A stretch of DNA of 64,000 bases, taken from the NCBI RefSeq assembly GCF_900169785.1, contig NZ_FWER01000007.1, forward strand, positions 62,001-126,000, given 5' to 3'. Source of the DNA: Rhizobium sullae (lineage in GTDB: Bacteria > Pseudomonadota > Alphaproteobacteria > Rhizobiales > Rhizobiaceae). Position numbers and translations under genes: made by a program. Below are positions 42,345-51,932 of this stretch, piece by piece; the first letter of the stretch is position 1; every line of letters begins with the position of its first letter. The notes beneath the pieces were generated by a model, which did not search any database, was not told where the DNA came from, and saw nothing but the letters and a program-made list of their open reading frames with translations.

Positions 42345-44405
42345 ATAGAGCAGGGTGCGGACTGCCGTACCGCGTTCGCTCGTCAGTTCCGGGTCGCGCT
42401 CGATCAGGTAGGCAGCATCTCTGCGGGCGATCTCCAGAAGGTCGGCATGGGCTTCCAGGCTCGCGATCCGGAAGCCGGGTGTGCCGGATTGGCGGGTGCC
42501 GAGCAATTCGCCTTCGCCGCGCAGCTTCAAATCCTCCTCGGCAATCCTGAAACCGTCCTCCGTTTCCCGCAAGATCGAAAGCCGCGCATGGCCGGTTTCG
42601 CCGAGCGGGCCTTTGTACAGCAGGATGCAGGTCGAGGCTTCGTCGCCGCGGCCGACGCGGCCGCGAAGCTGATGGAGCTGCGAGAGGCCGAAGCGTTCTG
42701 CATGCTCGATCACCATGATCGTCGCGTCCGGCACGTCGACGCCGACTTCGACGACGGTGGTCGCCACCAGCAGTCTGAGTTCACCGTTCTTGAACGCCAG
42801 CATCACGGCATCTTTCTCCGGCCCGCTCATGCGGCCATGGATGAGGCCGATGCCTGGACCGAGGGCGGAGACCAATGTCGCGTGCCGCTCTTCTGCAGAC
42901 ATAAGGTCGAGTTCTTCGGATTCTTCGACCAGCGGGCAAATCCAATAGGCTTTCTTGCCCTCGGCAAGCGCGCTCTTTAGCCGATCGACGATCTCGCTGG
43001 TGCGTTCACTGGGGATGGTGATCGTCTGGATCGGTTTGCGTCCGGCGGGTTTTTCGGTGAGCTTTGAGACATCCATGTCGCCGAAGGCGGCAAGCACCAG
43101 CGTGCGTGGAATGGGGGTCGCCGTCATCACCAGCATATGCGGCGAGATGCCCTTCGCGGTCAGCCGCAGACGCTGGTGCACGCCAAAGCGATGCTGCTCA
43201 TCGACGACCGCCAGCATCAGGTTCTTGTAGTTGACGCTCTCCTGGAAGAGCGCATGCGTGCCGATGATGATCTGGGCCTCGCCTGAGGCGATGCGCTCCA
43301 GGATATCGTCGCGCTCGCGTCCCTTGGTGCGGCCGGTCAGCACCTTGATACCGAGACCGGCAGAAGCGGCGAATTTGGAGATCGTCGCGTAGTGCTGTCG
43401 CGCAAGGATTTCGGTGGGAGCCATCAGAACGGCCTGTCCGCCGCTCTCGATTACCGCTGCCATGGCCATTAACGCCACCAGCGTCTTGCCGGATCCGACG
43501 TCGCCCTGGAGCAGCCGCAGCATGCGTTCTTCGCCAGCCATGTCCTTCAGGACGTCGGCAATCGCCTCGGTTTGGCTGCGCGTGGGCAAAAAGGGCAGTG
43601 CCTGCAGGATCTTGCCGCTGATTTTGCCGGTGGCATGGACCGGATGCCCGGCGACCTTGCGAAGCCGCTGGCGCACCAGCGCGAGCGATAGCTGACCGGC
43701 AAGGAATTCGTCATAGGCGAGCCTGCGCCGGGCAGGGGCCTGCGGATCGACGTCCGCCGAATCACGCGGTTCGTGCAGCATATGGAAGCTGTCGGAAATC
43801 GATGGCAATCCCTGTGCCTGCGCCAGCGAAAGATCGATCCATTCCGGCAGCTCCGGCATGCGAAGTACCGCGGCCTCGATGATCTTGCGTAGCGTCTTCG
43901 GCGAGAGCCCGGCCGTCAGTGGATAGACCGGCTCGACGAGCGGCAGGTTCTCCGTATCGCCGGCCTTTACGATGTAGTCCGGGTGCACCATCGTCGCCCG
44001 GCCATTGAACCAGTCGATCTTGCCGCTGACGACAACCTCTTCGTCGATCGGAAGCTGCTTGTCCAGCCACGCCGCCTGCCCGCGGAAGAAGACGAGGTTG
44101 AGTTCGCCTGTCTCGTCGTGCAGGAAGACGCGGTAGGGGATATTGCTCTTGCCTCGTGGTGGCGGCTGATGCCGGTCGACCCGCGCCGTGATCGTCACGA
44201 TCGCTCCTTGCGGCGCGCGCGCAACTCCCGGCTGGTTGCGCCGGTCGATCAGCGAATGCGGCGCATGGAAAAGCAGGTCAATGATCCGCGTATCTTCAGG
44301 ATTCTCGCGTCCTAGCAGCTTCACCAGCAGCTCGGCAATCTTCGGCCCGACGCCCGGAAGAGCCGAAACGGGAGAAAACAGCGGATCGAGGATGGTCGGG
44401 CGCAT
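42300..44405 (-). CDS. recG: ATP-dependent DNA helicase RecG
   Basis: A 701-residue RecG. The N-terminal wedge/OB domain includes PLFSPVSALPGVGPKIAELL, then a superfamily 2 helicase core with Walker A LLQGDVGSGKTLVALMAM, motif II VVDEQHRFGVHQRL, motif III TATPIPRT and motif VI QLRGRVGRG. It reverses stalled replication forks and processes recombination intermediates. ATG 44405 (MRPTILDP) is chosen to match relatives; an ATG seven codons upstream is in frame. The 3' end overlaps the DUF502 gene by 45 bases. Divergent from sdhE-mfd, 91 bases apart. Confidence 0.96.
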   Translation of the reverse strand: MRPTILDPLFSPVSALPGVGPKIAELLVKLLGRENPEDTRIIDLLFHAPHSLIDRRNQPGVARAPQGAIVTITARVDRHQPPPRGKSNIPYRVFLHDETGELNLVFFRGQAAWLDKQLPIDEEVVVSGKIDWFNGRATMVHPDYIVKAGDTENLPLVEPVYPLTAGLSPKTLRKIIEAAVLRMPELPEWIDLSLAQAQGLPSISDSFHMLHEPRDSADVDPQAPARRRLAYDEFLAGQLSLALVRQRLRKVAGHPVHATGKISGKILQALPFLPTRSQTEAIADVLKDMAGEERMLRLLQGDVGSGKTLVALMAMAAVIESGGQAVLMAPTEILARQHYATISKFAASAGLGIKVLTGRTKGRERDDILERIASGEAQIIIGTHALFQESVNYKNLMLAVVDEQHRFGVHQRLRLTAKGISPHMLVMTATPIPRTLVLAAFGDMDVSKLTEKPAGRKPIQTITIPSERTSEIVDRLKSALAEGKKAYWICPLVEESEELDLMSAEERHATLVSALGPGIGLIHGRMSGPEKDAVMLAFKNGELRLLVATTVVEVGVDVPDATIMVIEHAERFGLSQLHQLRGRVGRGDEASTCILLYKGPLGETGHARLSILRETEDGFRIAEEDLKLRGEGELLGTRQSGTPGFRIASLEAHADLLEIARRDAAYLIERDPELTSERGTAVRTLLYLFRRDEAIRFLRAG

Positions 44406-44496
44406 GCTGCAAGATGCGATGAACAATAGGGCATTGGCAAGGCTGACAAGCCGCTTTCGAGGGGCTATAGAGGCGCATCAACAGGAAGGTAATGCC

Positions 44497-44814
44497 ATGA
44501 CAGGTGTGACACTCTCGAGTGCCGGTCTCGACGCGCGCCGCCGCCGCATATTGTTCCGCTGTTGGCATCGCGGGCTGCGCGAGATGGATCTTGTGTTCGG
44601 TCAGTTCGCCGAAGCCGAGATCGCAACTTTGTCCGAGGCGGAGCTCGACGAGCTCGAAACCATCATGGGCGAGGAAGACAACGACCTTCTGCGCTGGGTT
44701 ATGGGCACATGGGCGGTGCCGGAGCGCTTTCAAACACCTATGTTCCAGCGGCTCACTGCCTTCAAGCCGGATTTCGAATACCCGGCCGATACCGCACCCA
44801 GGAAGCCGGAATGA
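44497..44814 (+). CDS. sdhE: Succinate dehydrogenase flavinylation factor SdhE (DUF339)
   Basis: A 105-residue protein with the family motif RRRRILFRCWHRGLREMD, in which RGxxE is the essential flavinylation motif, then EAELDELETIMGEEDNDLLR and W-VPE near the end. SdhE promotes covalent attachment of FAD to SdhA. ATG 44497 follows AGGAAGG; the frame stays open upstream into recG's start region without conservation. The stop overlaps the mfd start as ATGA, an arrangement also seen in other rhizobia, so SdhE and Mfd are translationally coupled despite unrelated functions. Confidence 0.93.
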   Translation: MTGVTLSSAGLDARRRRILFRCWHRGLREMDLVFGQFAEAEIATLSEAELDELETIMGEEDNDLLRWVMGTWAVPERFQTPMFQRLTAFKPDFEYPADTAPRKPE

Positions 44815-47800
44815 TCTCAGGATTTGACGCAAGCAAGCTCGCAGCCGCCGCCGAGCCGCTGACGATCGGCAACCTGCCGACCGGCCTGGAGCCGCTTCTG
44901 CTGGCCGAACTGGCGCGTGCAGGCGGACCGGTCGCCTATGTGCTTTCCGACGGGCAGCGCATGGCCGATCTGGAGCAGATGCTCGGCTTTGTTGCGCCCG
45001 ACATTCCGGTCCTGACGCTGCCCGCATGGGACTGCCTGCCTTACGACCGTGTTTCCCCGAGCGCCGATACCTCGGCCCGCCGTTTGGCGGCGCTGAGCGG
45101 CCTGATTGCCCATCGCAAGAAGCCGCATGCGGCAATCGTGCTCGTTACAGTCAACGCCATGCTGCAGAAGGTGGCGCCGCAGAATGTGATCGAGAGCCTG
45201 GCATTCTCGGCGCGTCCCGGCAACCAGGTGCGCATGGACGACCTCGCCGGCCGTCTGGAGCGGAACGGGTTCGAGCGCGTTGCGACCGTGCGTGAAGTCG
45301 GCGAATATGCGGTGCGCGGCGGTATCCTCGACGTTTTCGTGCCGGGTTCGGAAGAGCCGGTCCGCCTCGATTTCTTCGGCGATACGCTGGAAAGCATCCG
45401 CAGCTTCGATCCGGCAAGCCAGCGCACGACCGGGCAGGTACGCTCGCTCGATCTCAACCCGATGAGCGAAGTGACACTGACGCCGGATACCATCAGCCGC
45501 TTCCGCAAGAATTATCTCTCCGCTTTCGGCGCCGCGACGCGCGACGATGCGCTCTATCTGGCTGTCTCTGAAGGCCGCCGCTATCCCGGCATGGAGCACT
45601 GGCTGCCGCTCTTCTACGAGAAGCTGGAGACGACGTTCGATTACCTTAAGGGTTTCCGGCTGGTCACCGACCATACCGTGCGCGAGGCCGCCGAGGAGCG
45701 CTCGAAGCTCGTTCTCGACTACTTCGATGCACGCTTGAACTCAGGCCAGCAGGTCAAGGGTCAGATGGCCCAGGGGACACCTTATAAGCCTGTGACGCCG
45801 GGCCAGCTTTATCTCGACAGCGAGATCTTTGCGAAGACGCTGGATGCGTTCAACGCCATGCGGATTTCACCCTTCAACGAGCATGAAGGCGAAGCAAGAC
45901 GTGTGGTCAACGTCGATGCGCGTCAGGGCGAGCGCTGGGCGCGCTCGAATTTCGAAGGTGGTGATGCCGAGCGCGTCAACATCTTCGATCTGGTCGTCAA
46001 GTATATTGCTGACAAGCGGGCCGGCGGCGCGAAGGTTCTCATTACGGCCTGGACGGAGGGTTCGCTCGAACGCCTGTTGCAGGTGCTGAACGAGCACGGC
46101 CTGGAGCGCGTCAAACCGGTCGAAGCGTTGAGGGCCGTCGATTCTCTGGATAGGGGCGAGGCGGCGGCGGCCGTGCTCAGCCTCGAATCCGGCTTCGAGA
46201 CAGGCAACCTCATTGTCATCGGCGAGCAGGACATTCTCGGCGACCGCATGGTTCGCCGCACGAAACGTCGCAAGCGCGCTGCCGACTTCATTTCGGAGGT
46301 TGCGGGTCTCGACGAAGGTTCGATCGTCGTTCACGCCGAACACGGCATCGGCCGGTTCGTCGGCCTGAAGACAATCGAGGCGGCCGGCGCCCCGCACGCG
46401 TGCCTCGAGCTGCAATATGCCGATGACGCCAAGCTCTTCCTGCCGGTCGAAAACATCGACCTGCTTTCCCGCTATGGCGGCGAGGGAACCGAAGCCCATC
46501 TGGACAAACTCGGTGGCGGCGCCTGGCAGATGCGCAAGGCGAAGCTCAAGAAGCGCCTCCTCGACATGGCGGACGCGCTAATCCGGATTGCGGCCGAGCG
46601 TTTGACCCGTCACGCGCCGATGCTGACGACGCCGGACGGCCTTTATGACGAATTCGCCGCCCGCTTCCCCTATGACGAGACGGAAGACCAGGACAACGCG
46701 ATCGAGGCCGTGCGCGGCGATCTCGCTGCCGGGCGTCCGATGGATCGCCTCGTCTGCGGCGACGTCGGGTTCGGCAAGACGGAAGTGGCGCTGCGCGCCG
46801 CCTTCGTCGCCGCGATGAACGGTATTCAGGTGGCCGTCGTCGTGCCGACGACGCTCCTTGCCCGGCAGCACTTCAAGACTTTTATCGAGCGCTTCCGCGG
46901 CCTGCCTGTGCGCATCCAGCAGGCCTCGCGCCTTGTCGGTTCGAAGGAGCTCGCTCTCACGAAAAAGGAAGTGGCTGAGGGCAAGACCGATATCGTCGTC
47001 GGCACGCACGCACTGCTCGGCGCCGGTATCAAATTCGCCAATCTCGGCCTGCTGATTATCGACGAGGAGCAGCATTTTGGCGTGAAGCACAAGGAGCGCC
47101 TGAAGGAGATGAAGAGCGACGTGCACGTCTTGACGCTCTCGGCAACACCGATCCCGCGCACACTGCAGCTGGCGATGACCGGCGTCCGCGAGTTGTCGCT
47201 GATCACCACGCCGCCCGTCGACCGCATGGCGGTGCGCACCTTCATTTCGCCCTTCGACAGCCTGGTCATCCGCGAGACGCTGATGCGCGAGCATTATCGC
47301 GGTGGCCAGAGTTTTTACGTCTGCCCGCGTCTTGCTGATCTCGAGGACGTGCACGCCTTCCTGCAGTCCGACGTACCCGAGCTGAAGGTGGCCGTCGCCC
47401 ATGGCCAGATGCCGGCCGGCGAACTCGAAGACGTCATGAATGCCTTCTATGAGGGCCGCTACGACGTGCTGCTTTCGACGACCATCGTCGAATCCGGCCT
47501 CGATGTTCCGACCGCCAACACGCTGATCGTTCATCGTGCCGACATGTTCGGTCTGGCGCAGCTCTATCAGCTCCGCGGCCGCGTCGGCCGCTCGAAGGTC
47601 CGCGCTTTCGCCCTCTTCACGCTGCCGGTCAACAAGGTGCTGACAGCAACCGCCGAGCGTCGCCTCAAGGTGCTGCAGTCGTTGGATACGCTCGGCGCCG
47701 GTTTCCAGCTCGCCAGCCACGACCTCGATATCCGCGGTGCAGGCAACCTGCTCGGCGAGGAACAGTCCGGCCATATCAAGGAAGTTGGCTTCGAGCTTTA

Positions 47801-48314
47801 CCAGCAGATGCTGGAAGAGGCGGTTGCCGAGGTGAAGGGTGTCGATGAAATCCAGGACACAGGCTGGTCGCCGCAGATTTCGGTCGGCACGCCGGTGATG
47901 ATCCCGGACGGCTATGTGCCGGACCTGCATCTGCGCATGGCCCTCTATCGTCGCCTCGGCGAGATCACCGAACTAAAGGAGATCGATGCTTTCGGCGCTG
48001 AGATGATCGACCGCTTCGGTCCGATGCCGATCGAGGTGCAGCATCTTTTGAAGATCGTCTACATCAAATCGCTTTGCCGCATGGCCAATGTCGAGAAGCT
48101 CGACGCCGGCCCGAAGGGCGTGGTCGTCCAATTCCGCAACAAGGAATTCCCGAACCCGGCAAACCTGGTCGGCTATATTGCCAAGCAGGGCACGATGGCG
48201 AAGATCCGTCCGGACCACAGCGTGTTTTTGACCCGCGACCTGCCGACGCCGGAAAAGCGGCTGCAAGGCGCGGCCGTCGTCATGACGCAGCTGGCCGAAA
48301 TGGCGAAGCCGTAA
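44811..48314 (+). CDS. mfd: Transcription-repair coupling factor Mfd
   Basis: A 1167-residue Mfd. The UvrB-homology region is at the N-terminus (VLTLPAWDCLPYDRVSPSAD; GGILDVFVPGSEEPVRLDFF), the RNA polymerase-interacting domain near 500-570 includes HAEHGIGRFVGLKTIE, then a RecG-like motor with Walker A CGDVGFGKTEVALRAAFVAA (about 649), motif II IIDEEQHFGVKHKERLKEM, QLRGRVGRSK and a C-terminal D7 domain. It removes RNA polymerase stalled at lesions and recruits UvrA, whose gene is 9 kb away. ATG 44811 overlaps sdhE by four bases. It converges with the FrnE-like gene six bases later. Confidence 0.97.
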   Translation: MISGFDASKLAAAAEPLTIGNLPTGLEPLLLAELARAGGPVAYVLSDGQRMADLEQMLGFVAPDIPVLTLPAWDCLPYDRVSPSADTSARRLAALSGLIAHRKKPHAAIVLVTVNAMLQKVAPQNVIESLAFSARPGNQVRMDDLAGRLERNGFERVATVREVGEYAVRGGILDVFVPGSEEPVRLDFFGDTLESIRSFDPASQRTTGQVRSLDLNPMSEVTLTPDTISRFRKNYLSAFGAATRDDALYLAVSEGRRYPGMEHWLPLFYEKLETTFDYLKGFRLVTDHTVREAAEERSKLVLDYFDARLNSGQQVKGQMAQGTPYKPVTPGQLYLDSEIFAKTLDAFNAMRISPFNEHEGEARRVVNVDARQGERWARSNFEGGDAERVNIFDLVVKYIADKRAGGAKVLITAWTEGSLERLLQVLNEHGLERVKPVEALRAVDSLDRGEAAAAVLSLESGFETGNLIVIGEQDILGDRMVRRTKRRKRAADFISEVAGLDEGSIVVHAEHGIGRFVGLKTIEAAGAPHACLELQYADDAKLFLPVENIDLLSRYGGEGTEAHLDKLGGGAWQMRKAKLKKRLLDMADALIRIAAERLTRHAPMLTTPDGLYDEFAARFPYDETEDQDNAIEAVRGDLAAGRPMDRLVCGDVGFGKTEVALRAAFVAAMNGIQVAVVVPTTLLARQHFKTFIERFRGLPVRIQQASRLVGSKELALTKKEVAEGKTDIVVGTHALLGAGIKFANLGLLIIDEEQHFGVKHKERLKEMKSDVHVLTLSATPIPRTLQLAMTGVRELSLITTPPVDRMAVRTFISPFDSLVIRETLMREHYRGGQSFYVCPRLADLEDVHAFLQSDVPELKVAVAHGQMPAGELEDVMNAFYEGRYDVLLSTTIVESGLDVPTANTLIVHRADMFGLAQLYQLRGRVGRSKVRAFALFTLPVNKVLTATAERRLKVLQSLDTLGAGFQLASHDLDIRGAGNLLGEEQSGHIKEVGFELYQQMLEEAVAEVKGVDEIQDTGWSPQISVGTPVMIPDGYVPDLHLRMALYRRLGEITELKEIDAFGAEMIDRFGPMPIEVQHLLKIVYIKSLCRMANVEKLDAGPKGVVVQFRNKEFPNPANLVGYIAKQGTMAKIRPDHSVFLTRDLPTPEKRLQGAAVVMTQLAEMAKP

Positions 48315-48320
48315 GTCGGG

Positions 48321-48992
48321 TCAGTTCATTCCGGCGCGCGCTTCGGCCTTCGCCTTGGCGATGTCGCGAAGTGCGCCTGCCAGAACGTCCGGCGTCTGTG
48401 CGCCGCTGGCGGCATACTGCTGGTCGAAGATGAAGAACGGGACGCCGGTCACGCCTATTTTCTGGGCCGCCTCGATCTCGGCAATCACCAGGTCGCGGTC
48501 GGCATCCGAAGCAAGCAGGGAGGCGATGACAGCGCGGTCGAGGCCGGCTTGCTCGGCGATGTCGAGCAATACGGCGTGGTTCCCGAGATTGCGGCCTTCC
48601 TCGAAATTCGCCTTGAAGAGTGCATTGACGACGCGGTCCTGCTTTTCGCGATCCTCGACCATGGCCCAATGGATCAGGCGGTGCGCATCGAGCGTATTCG
48701 GGCCGACTTTGATCGCCTCGAAGTCGAAATTGATGCCGACGTCGCGGCCGAAATCGGTCAGCATCTTGTGGGCCTGTGCGACCCGTTCGGCGCCGCCGAG
48801 CTTCTGCTCCAGAGCCTTCTTCTGATCGACGCCTTCGGGCGGATAGTCGGGATTGAGGCGGTAGGGGCGCCAGTTGATGTCGACGCCGATTTCGTCCTGC
48901 ACTTCGGCGATCGCAAGCTCCAGCCGCGCCTTGCCGAGATAGCACCAAGGGCAGACGACATCCGATACGACGTCGATGGTTATGCGTTCCAT
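48321..48992 (-). CDS. DsbA-family FrnE-like thiol oxidoreductase
   Basis: A 223-residue cytoplasmic protein of the DsbA/2-hydroxychromene-2-carboxylate isomerase superfamily. The active-site motif CPWC is at residues 14-17 (VVSDVVCPWCYLGKARLE), and the cis-Pro loop is GVTGVPFFIFDQQYAASGAQ. FrnE-type proteins have CPWC and no signal peptide, as here. Roles in polyketide synthesis or oxidative stress are known in relatives; the substrate here is unknown. Start ATG 48992 has AAGGAAAC ahead; an in-frame ATG at 49007 is possible. Lies 98 bases downstream of the YejA-like gene on the same strand. Confidence 0.92.
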   Translation of the reverse strand: MERITIDVVSDVVCPWCYLGKARLELAIAEVQDEIGVDINWRPYRLNPDYPPEGVDQKKALEQKLGGAERVAQAHKMLTDFGRDVGINFDFEAIKVGPNTLDAHRLIHWAMVEDREKQDRVVNALFKANFEEGRNLGNHAVLLDIAEQAGLDRAVIASLLASDADRDLVIAEIEAAQKIGVTGVPFFIFDQQYAASGAQTPDVLAGALRDIAKAKAEARAGMN

Positions 48993-49089
48993 GGTGTTTC
49001 CTTTCATCGGTCCGAGGTTTCCACGCCATCTATGCCCTGACGCGTTCGACTTCAACCAGGCAGGAAAAAGGAACCAGCGTCGGCAGGAC

Positions 49090-50892
49090 TTACTGCACGC
49101 TCTGATCCCACCAGGCCGGAAGCTGGTAGCCGTAAAGCGGCACAATGTCCGGATGTCCGAGCCGTTTGCTGCGCGCGACCCATTGCTGGTCGATATGGTA
49201 GAGGGGCAAGACGTAGTGCCCGGAAAGCAGCAATCGGTCGTATGACCGGACGGCGGCAGTGAAATCTTCCTCAGAGCGCGCCGTGAGGATATGCTTGATC
49301 AGCGTATCGACGTTTGGGTCGGCAACGCCGGCGAAACTCGAACTGCCCTCGCGGTCGCGCGCAGCCGAGGACCAATAGGAAAGCTGCTCGTTGCCGGGCG
49401 AGAGTGACGACACATAAGACTTTAGGATAACATCATAGTCGAAACTATTGGTTCGGCTCTGATATTGTGAATCATCCACCGTGCGGATCGAAGCGGCAAT
49501 GCCCACCGTCTGTAGCGAACGCTGGAAGGCGATCGCGAGTTTTTCCTGATCAGGATTCTGCGTCATGATCTCGAAGGCAAGCGGCTTGCCGCTGGAATCC
49601 ACCATCTTGCCGCCCTGGATCGAATAGCCGCCTTCCTTCAGCACCTGCACCGCCTTTTTCAACACATTGCGGTCGCGTCCGGACCCATCGGTCACAGGCA
49701 GCTTGTAAGTGCCGTCGAGGATGGCCGGGTCGATCTTGTCTTTGATCGGGCCCAGCATCTCAAGTTCGCGGGCGTCGGCCGGAACGCCGAAGCTCGAAAG
49801 CTTCGAATTCTGCCAGAAGCTCTGCGTGCGCTTGTAGGCACCGGAATAGAGCGTTTTGTTCGCCCATTCGAAATCGAAGATCAGCGAGAGCCCTTCGCGC
49901 ACCTTGGTGTTTGCGAATAGCGGCCGCCGGGTATTGAAGACGAAGCCGAACATGCCGCTCGGCAGCTTCGGCTGGAAGGTATCCTTGATCACGGCACCGG
50001 TGGAAACCGCTGGAAAATTATAGGCCGTCGCCCAGTGGCCGGGGCTGCCGTCGGGATAGACGTCGATATCGCCCTTTTTGAAGGCCTCGAAGAGCGTTGT
50101 GTCCTGCAGAAAATATTGAACGGTGATCTGGTCGTAATTGTCCATGCCGACCTTGGAAGGGATATCCTTGCCCCAGTAGTTCGGGTCGCGTTCATAGGTG
50201 ATGCTCTCGCCGGGCTTCACAGCCTTGATCTTATAGGGGCCGGAGCCGAGCGGCGGCACGAGAGAGGTCCGGTCGAAGGTTTCGGGATCTATGGCGTGCT
50301 TTGGCAGGACCGGCATCAGCCCGAAGATCATCGGCGTTTCGCGGTCTGCTTTGTCGTTGAAGGTGAAGCGCACGCTGTGCTCGCCGACCTTCCCCATCTT
50401 GGAGACAAGGCTGAGACGATTCGCAAAGGGCACGCGTCCCTTGTCGCGCAGCAGCTCGAAGGAGAACATGACGTCCTCGGGCGTCACCGGTTGGCCGTCG
50501 GACCATTTGGCCTTCGGGTTGAGATTGAACTGGACGAACGTGCGGTCCTCGTCCCATTCGACGGTTTCCGCAAGCAGTCCATAAAGCGTGAAAGGTTCGC
50601 TCCGGGAGCGCAGCAGCAGCGATTCGTAGACGAGGTTGCCATAGTCCGGGTCCCACATGCCGCGCGCTGTCGTGCGCATGCTTTTCAGGATGAAGGGGTT
50701 GAGGTTGTCGAAGGTGCCGACGACGCCGTAGCTGATCTTGCCGCCCTTTTTCACGTCCGGATTGACATAGGAGAAATGCCTGTAGTCCGGGGGCAGGGCG
50801 GGTTCGCCATGCATGGCGATCCCATGCAGTGGGCTGGCAGCAACGGCGCCGCAGAACAGCGTAAAGGCGAGGGGGAGGATGACCCGGAGCAT
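49090..50892 (-). CDS. YejA-like extracellular solute-binding protein (peptide family 5)
   Basis: A 600-residue periplasmic binding protein. The signal peptide MLRVILPLAFTLFCGAVAAS is followed by the family 5 fold: GIAMHGEPALPPDYRHFSYV, FDNLNPFILKSM, KWSDGQPVTPEDVMFSFELL, LGSGPYKIKAVKPGESITYE and GFVFNTRRPLFANTKVREGL. The sequence is of the YejA type, which binds oligopeptides or antimicrobial peptides such as microcin C. The transporter partners yejB, yejE and yejF are not adjacent, so it is an orphan here or the partners lie elsewhere. Start ATG 50892 has AAGGA seven bases before; a longer frame to 51000 precedes the signal peptide. Confidence 0.9.
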   Translation of the reverse strand: MLRVILPLAFTLFCGAVAASPLHGIAMHGEPALPPDYRHFSYVNPDVKKGGKISYGVVGTFDNLNPFILKSMRTTARGMWDPDYGNLVYESLLLRSRSEPFTLYGLLAETVEWDEDRTFVQFNLNPKAKWSDGQPVTPEDVMFSFELLRDKGRVPFANRLSLVSKMGKVGEHSVRFTFNDKADRETPMIFGLMPVLPKHAIDPETFDRTSLVPPLGSGPYKIKAVKPGESITYERDPNYWGKDIPSKVGMDNYDQITVQYFLQDTTLFEAFKKGDIDVYPDGSPGHWATAYNFPAVSTGAVIKDTFQPKLPSGMFGFVFNTRRPLFANTKVREGLSLIFDFEWANKTLYSGAYKRTQSFWQNSKLSSFGVPADARELEMLGPIKDKIDPAILDGTYKLPVTDGSGRDRNVLKKAVQVLKEGGYSIQGGKMVDSSGKPLAFEIMTQNPDQEKLAIAFQRSLQTVGIAASIRTVDDSQYQSRTNSFDYDVILKSYVSSLSPGNEQLSYWSSAARDREGSSSFAGVADPNVDTLIKHILTARSEEDFTAAVRSYDRLLLSGHYVLPLYHIDQQWVARSKRLGHPDIVPLYGYQLPAWWDQSVQ

Positions 50893-51161
50893 GCTCAAAT
50901 CCTTTCCGGCAAAGGCACGATTCGGCCGAAGACTATCATGCTGGGCAGGAAATCGAACATCGAGACGCCGAAATCTTTCGGACCATCCAGAAATCGCCAA
51001 AGAAATACTGGATATCTGCAGCGCCTCAATGTAACAGGTGGTCCGGGTTTTTGGGGGCCATGCATTTGCCTTAATGTTTTAAGAGGTGGAATGCACAGTG
51101 GCCCGGTTGGAGAGGACGGCAGATCGCGGTCCCGAATGGGTATCAGGAGACGGAATCCGTT

Positions 51162-51815
51162 ATGATGTTCAAGTCTGATAAGAAATTGCGGGCAGCTCTG
51201 TCCGTTCTGGCAGTAGCTTTCGGCGCCGCTTCGGCTCCTGTATCCTCCTTTGCACAGGATGCCGCTGCAAACGCGCCCGCACAGGCTGCGGGCGCGCCGC
51301 GCCTTGGCTGGTACAAGACCTGCAGCAAGCAGGAAGACAACGATATCTGCGTCGTTCAGAACCTGATCCTCGCCAATGGCGGCCAGCTCGTCACGGCCGT
51401 CGGCCTCATCAACATCTCCGGCAAGGTCAATCGCAAGATCCTGCAGGTATCGGTGCCGACCGCCCGCCTGATTCCGCCGGGCATCATGATGCAGGTCGAT
51501 AACAACAAGGGCCAGAAGCTCGATTACGCCGTCTGCCTGCCGGACAAGTGCACTGCCGAAATCCCCCTGACGGATGCGATGATCGCCGGCCTCAAGAAGG
51601 GCAGCGACGTGATCTTCACGTCGATCAATTTCCGCCGTGCACCGAACCCGATCAAAATCTCGCTCGAAGGCTTTACCGGCGCCTATGATGGCGAAGCCGT
51701 TTCGCCGAACAAGCTCGCCGAGAGCCAGAAGAGCCTGCAGGACAGCATGCAGAAGAAGGCCGAGGAAGCCCGCAAGAAGCTCGAAGACGCGCAGAACGCC
51801 GCCAAGGCGCAGTAA
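51162..51815 (+). CDS. Invasion-associated locus B (IalB) family protein
   Basis: A 217-residue periplasmic protein. The signal peptide (LRAALSVLAVAFGAASAPVS, cut near SFAQ) is followed by an Ala-rich linker and the IalB domain: APRLGWYKTCSKQEDNDICV, four cysteines in two pairs (TCSKQEDNDIC and VCLPDKC), and VGLINISGKVNRKIL. The C-terminus is a charged, Ala/Lys/Glu coiled coil (QKSLQDSMQKKAEEARKKLE). IalB of Bartonella aids erythrocyte invasion, but the family is common in free-living rhizobia and its basic function is unknown. Two ATGs (51162, 51165) are possible starts; AGGAGA is 13-16 bases away. Followed by a strong terminator. Confidence 0.9.
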   Translation: MMFKSDKKLRAALSVLAVAFGAASAPVSSFAQDAAANAPAQAAGAPRLGWYKTCSKQEDNDICVVQNLILANGGQLVTAVGLINISGKVNRKILQVSVPTARLIPPGIMMQVDNNKGQKLDYAVCLPDKCTAEIPLTDAMIAGLKKGSDVIFTSINFRRAPNPIKISLEGFTGAYDGEAVSPNKLAESQKSLQDSMQKKAEEARKKLEDAQNAAKAQ

Positions 51816-51838
51816 TCTGCCAACGTAAGCGCAATGAA

Positions 51839-51876
51839 CAGAAAACCCGGCCATGGCGCCGGGTTTTCTGTTTTTA
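51839..51876 (+). terminator. Rho-independent terminator of the IalB-family gene
   Basis: CAGAAAACCCGGC (51839-51851) pairs perfectly with GCCGGGTTTTCTG (51858-51870) around six bases and is followed by TTTTTA. Strong, 24 bases after the stop. Confidence 0.93.
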
Positions 51877-51880
51877 CGGC

Positions 51881-51909
51881 AAAGAAAAAACCCCGCCGGA
51901 GCGGGGTTT
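51881..51909 (-). terminator. Terminator of hspQ (minus strand)
   Basis: AAACCCCGC (51888-51896) and GCGGGGTTT (51901-51909) form a nine-base stem with a CGGA loop; on the minus strand it runs into a T-rich tract (complement of 51881-51890). It lies 23 bases after the hspQ stop. Confidence 0.85.
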
Positions 51910-51932
51910 GAAATCATAATTGTTTGCGCGTC

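Noticed and set aside
46578..47930. 450-codon open frame antisense to mfd, and a 455-codon one antisense to uvrA (58913-60280)
   Set aside because: Same reason: codon-bias shadows of long core genes.
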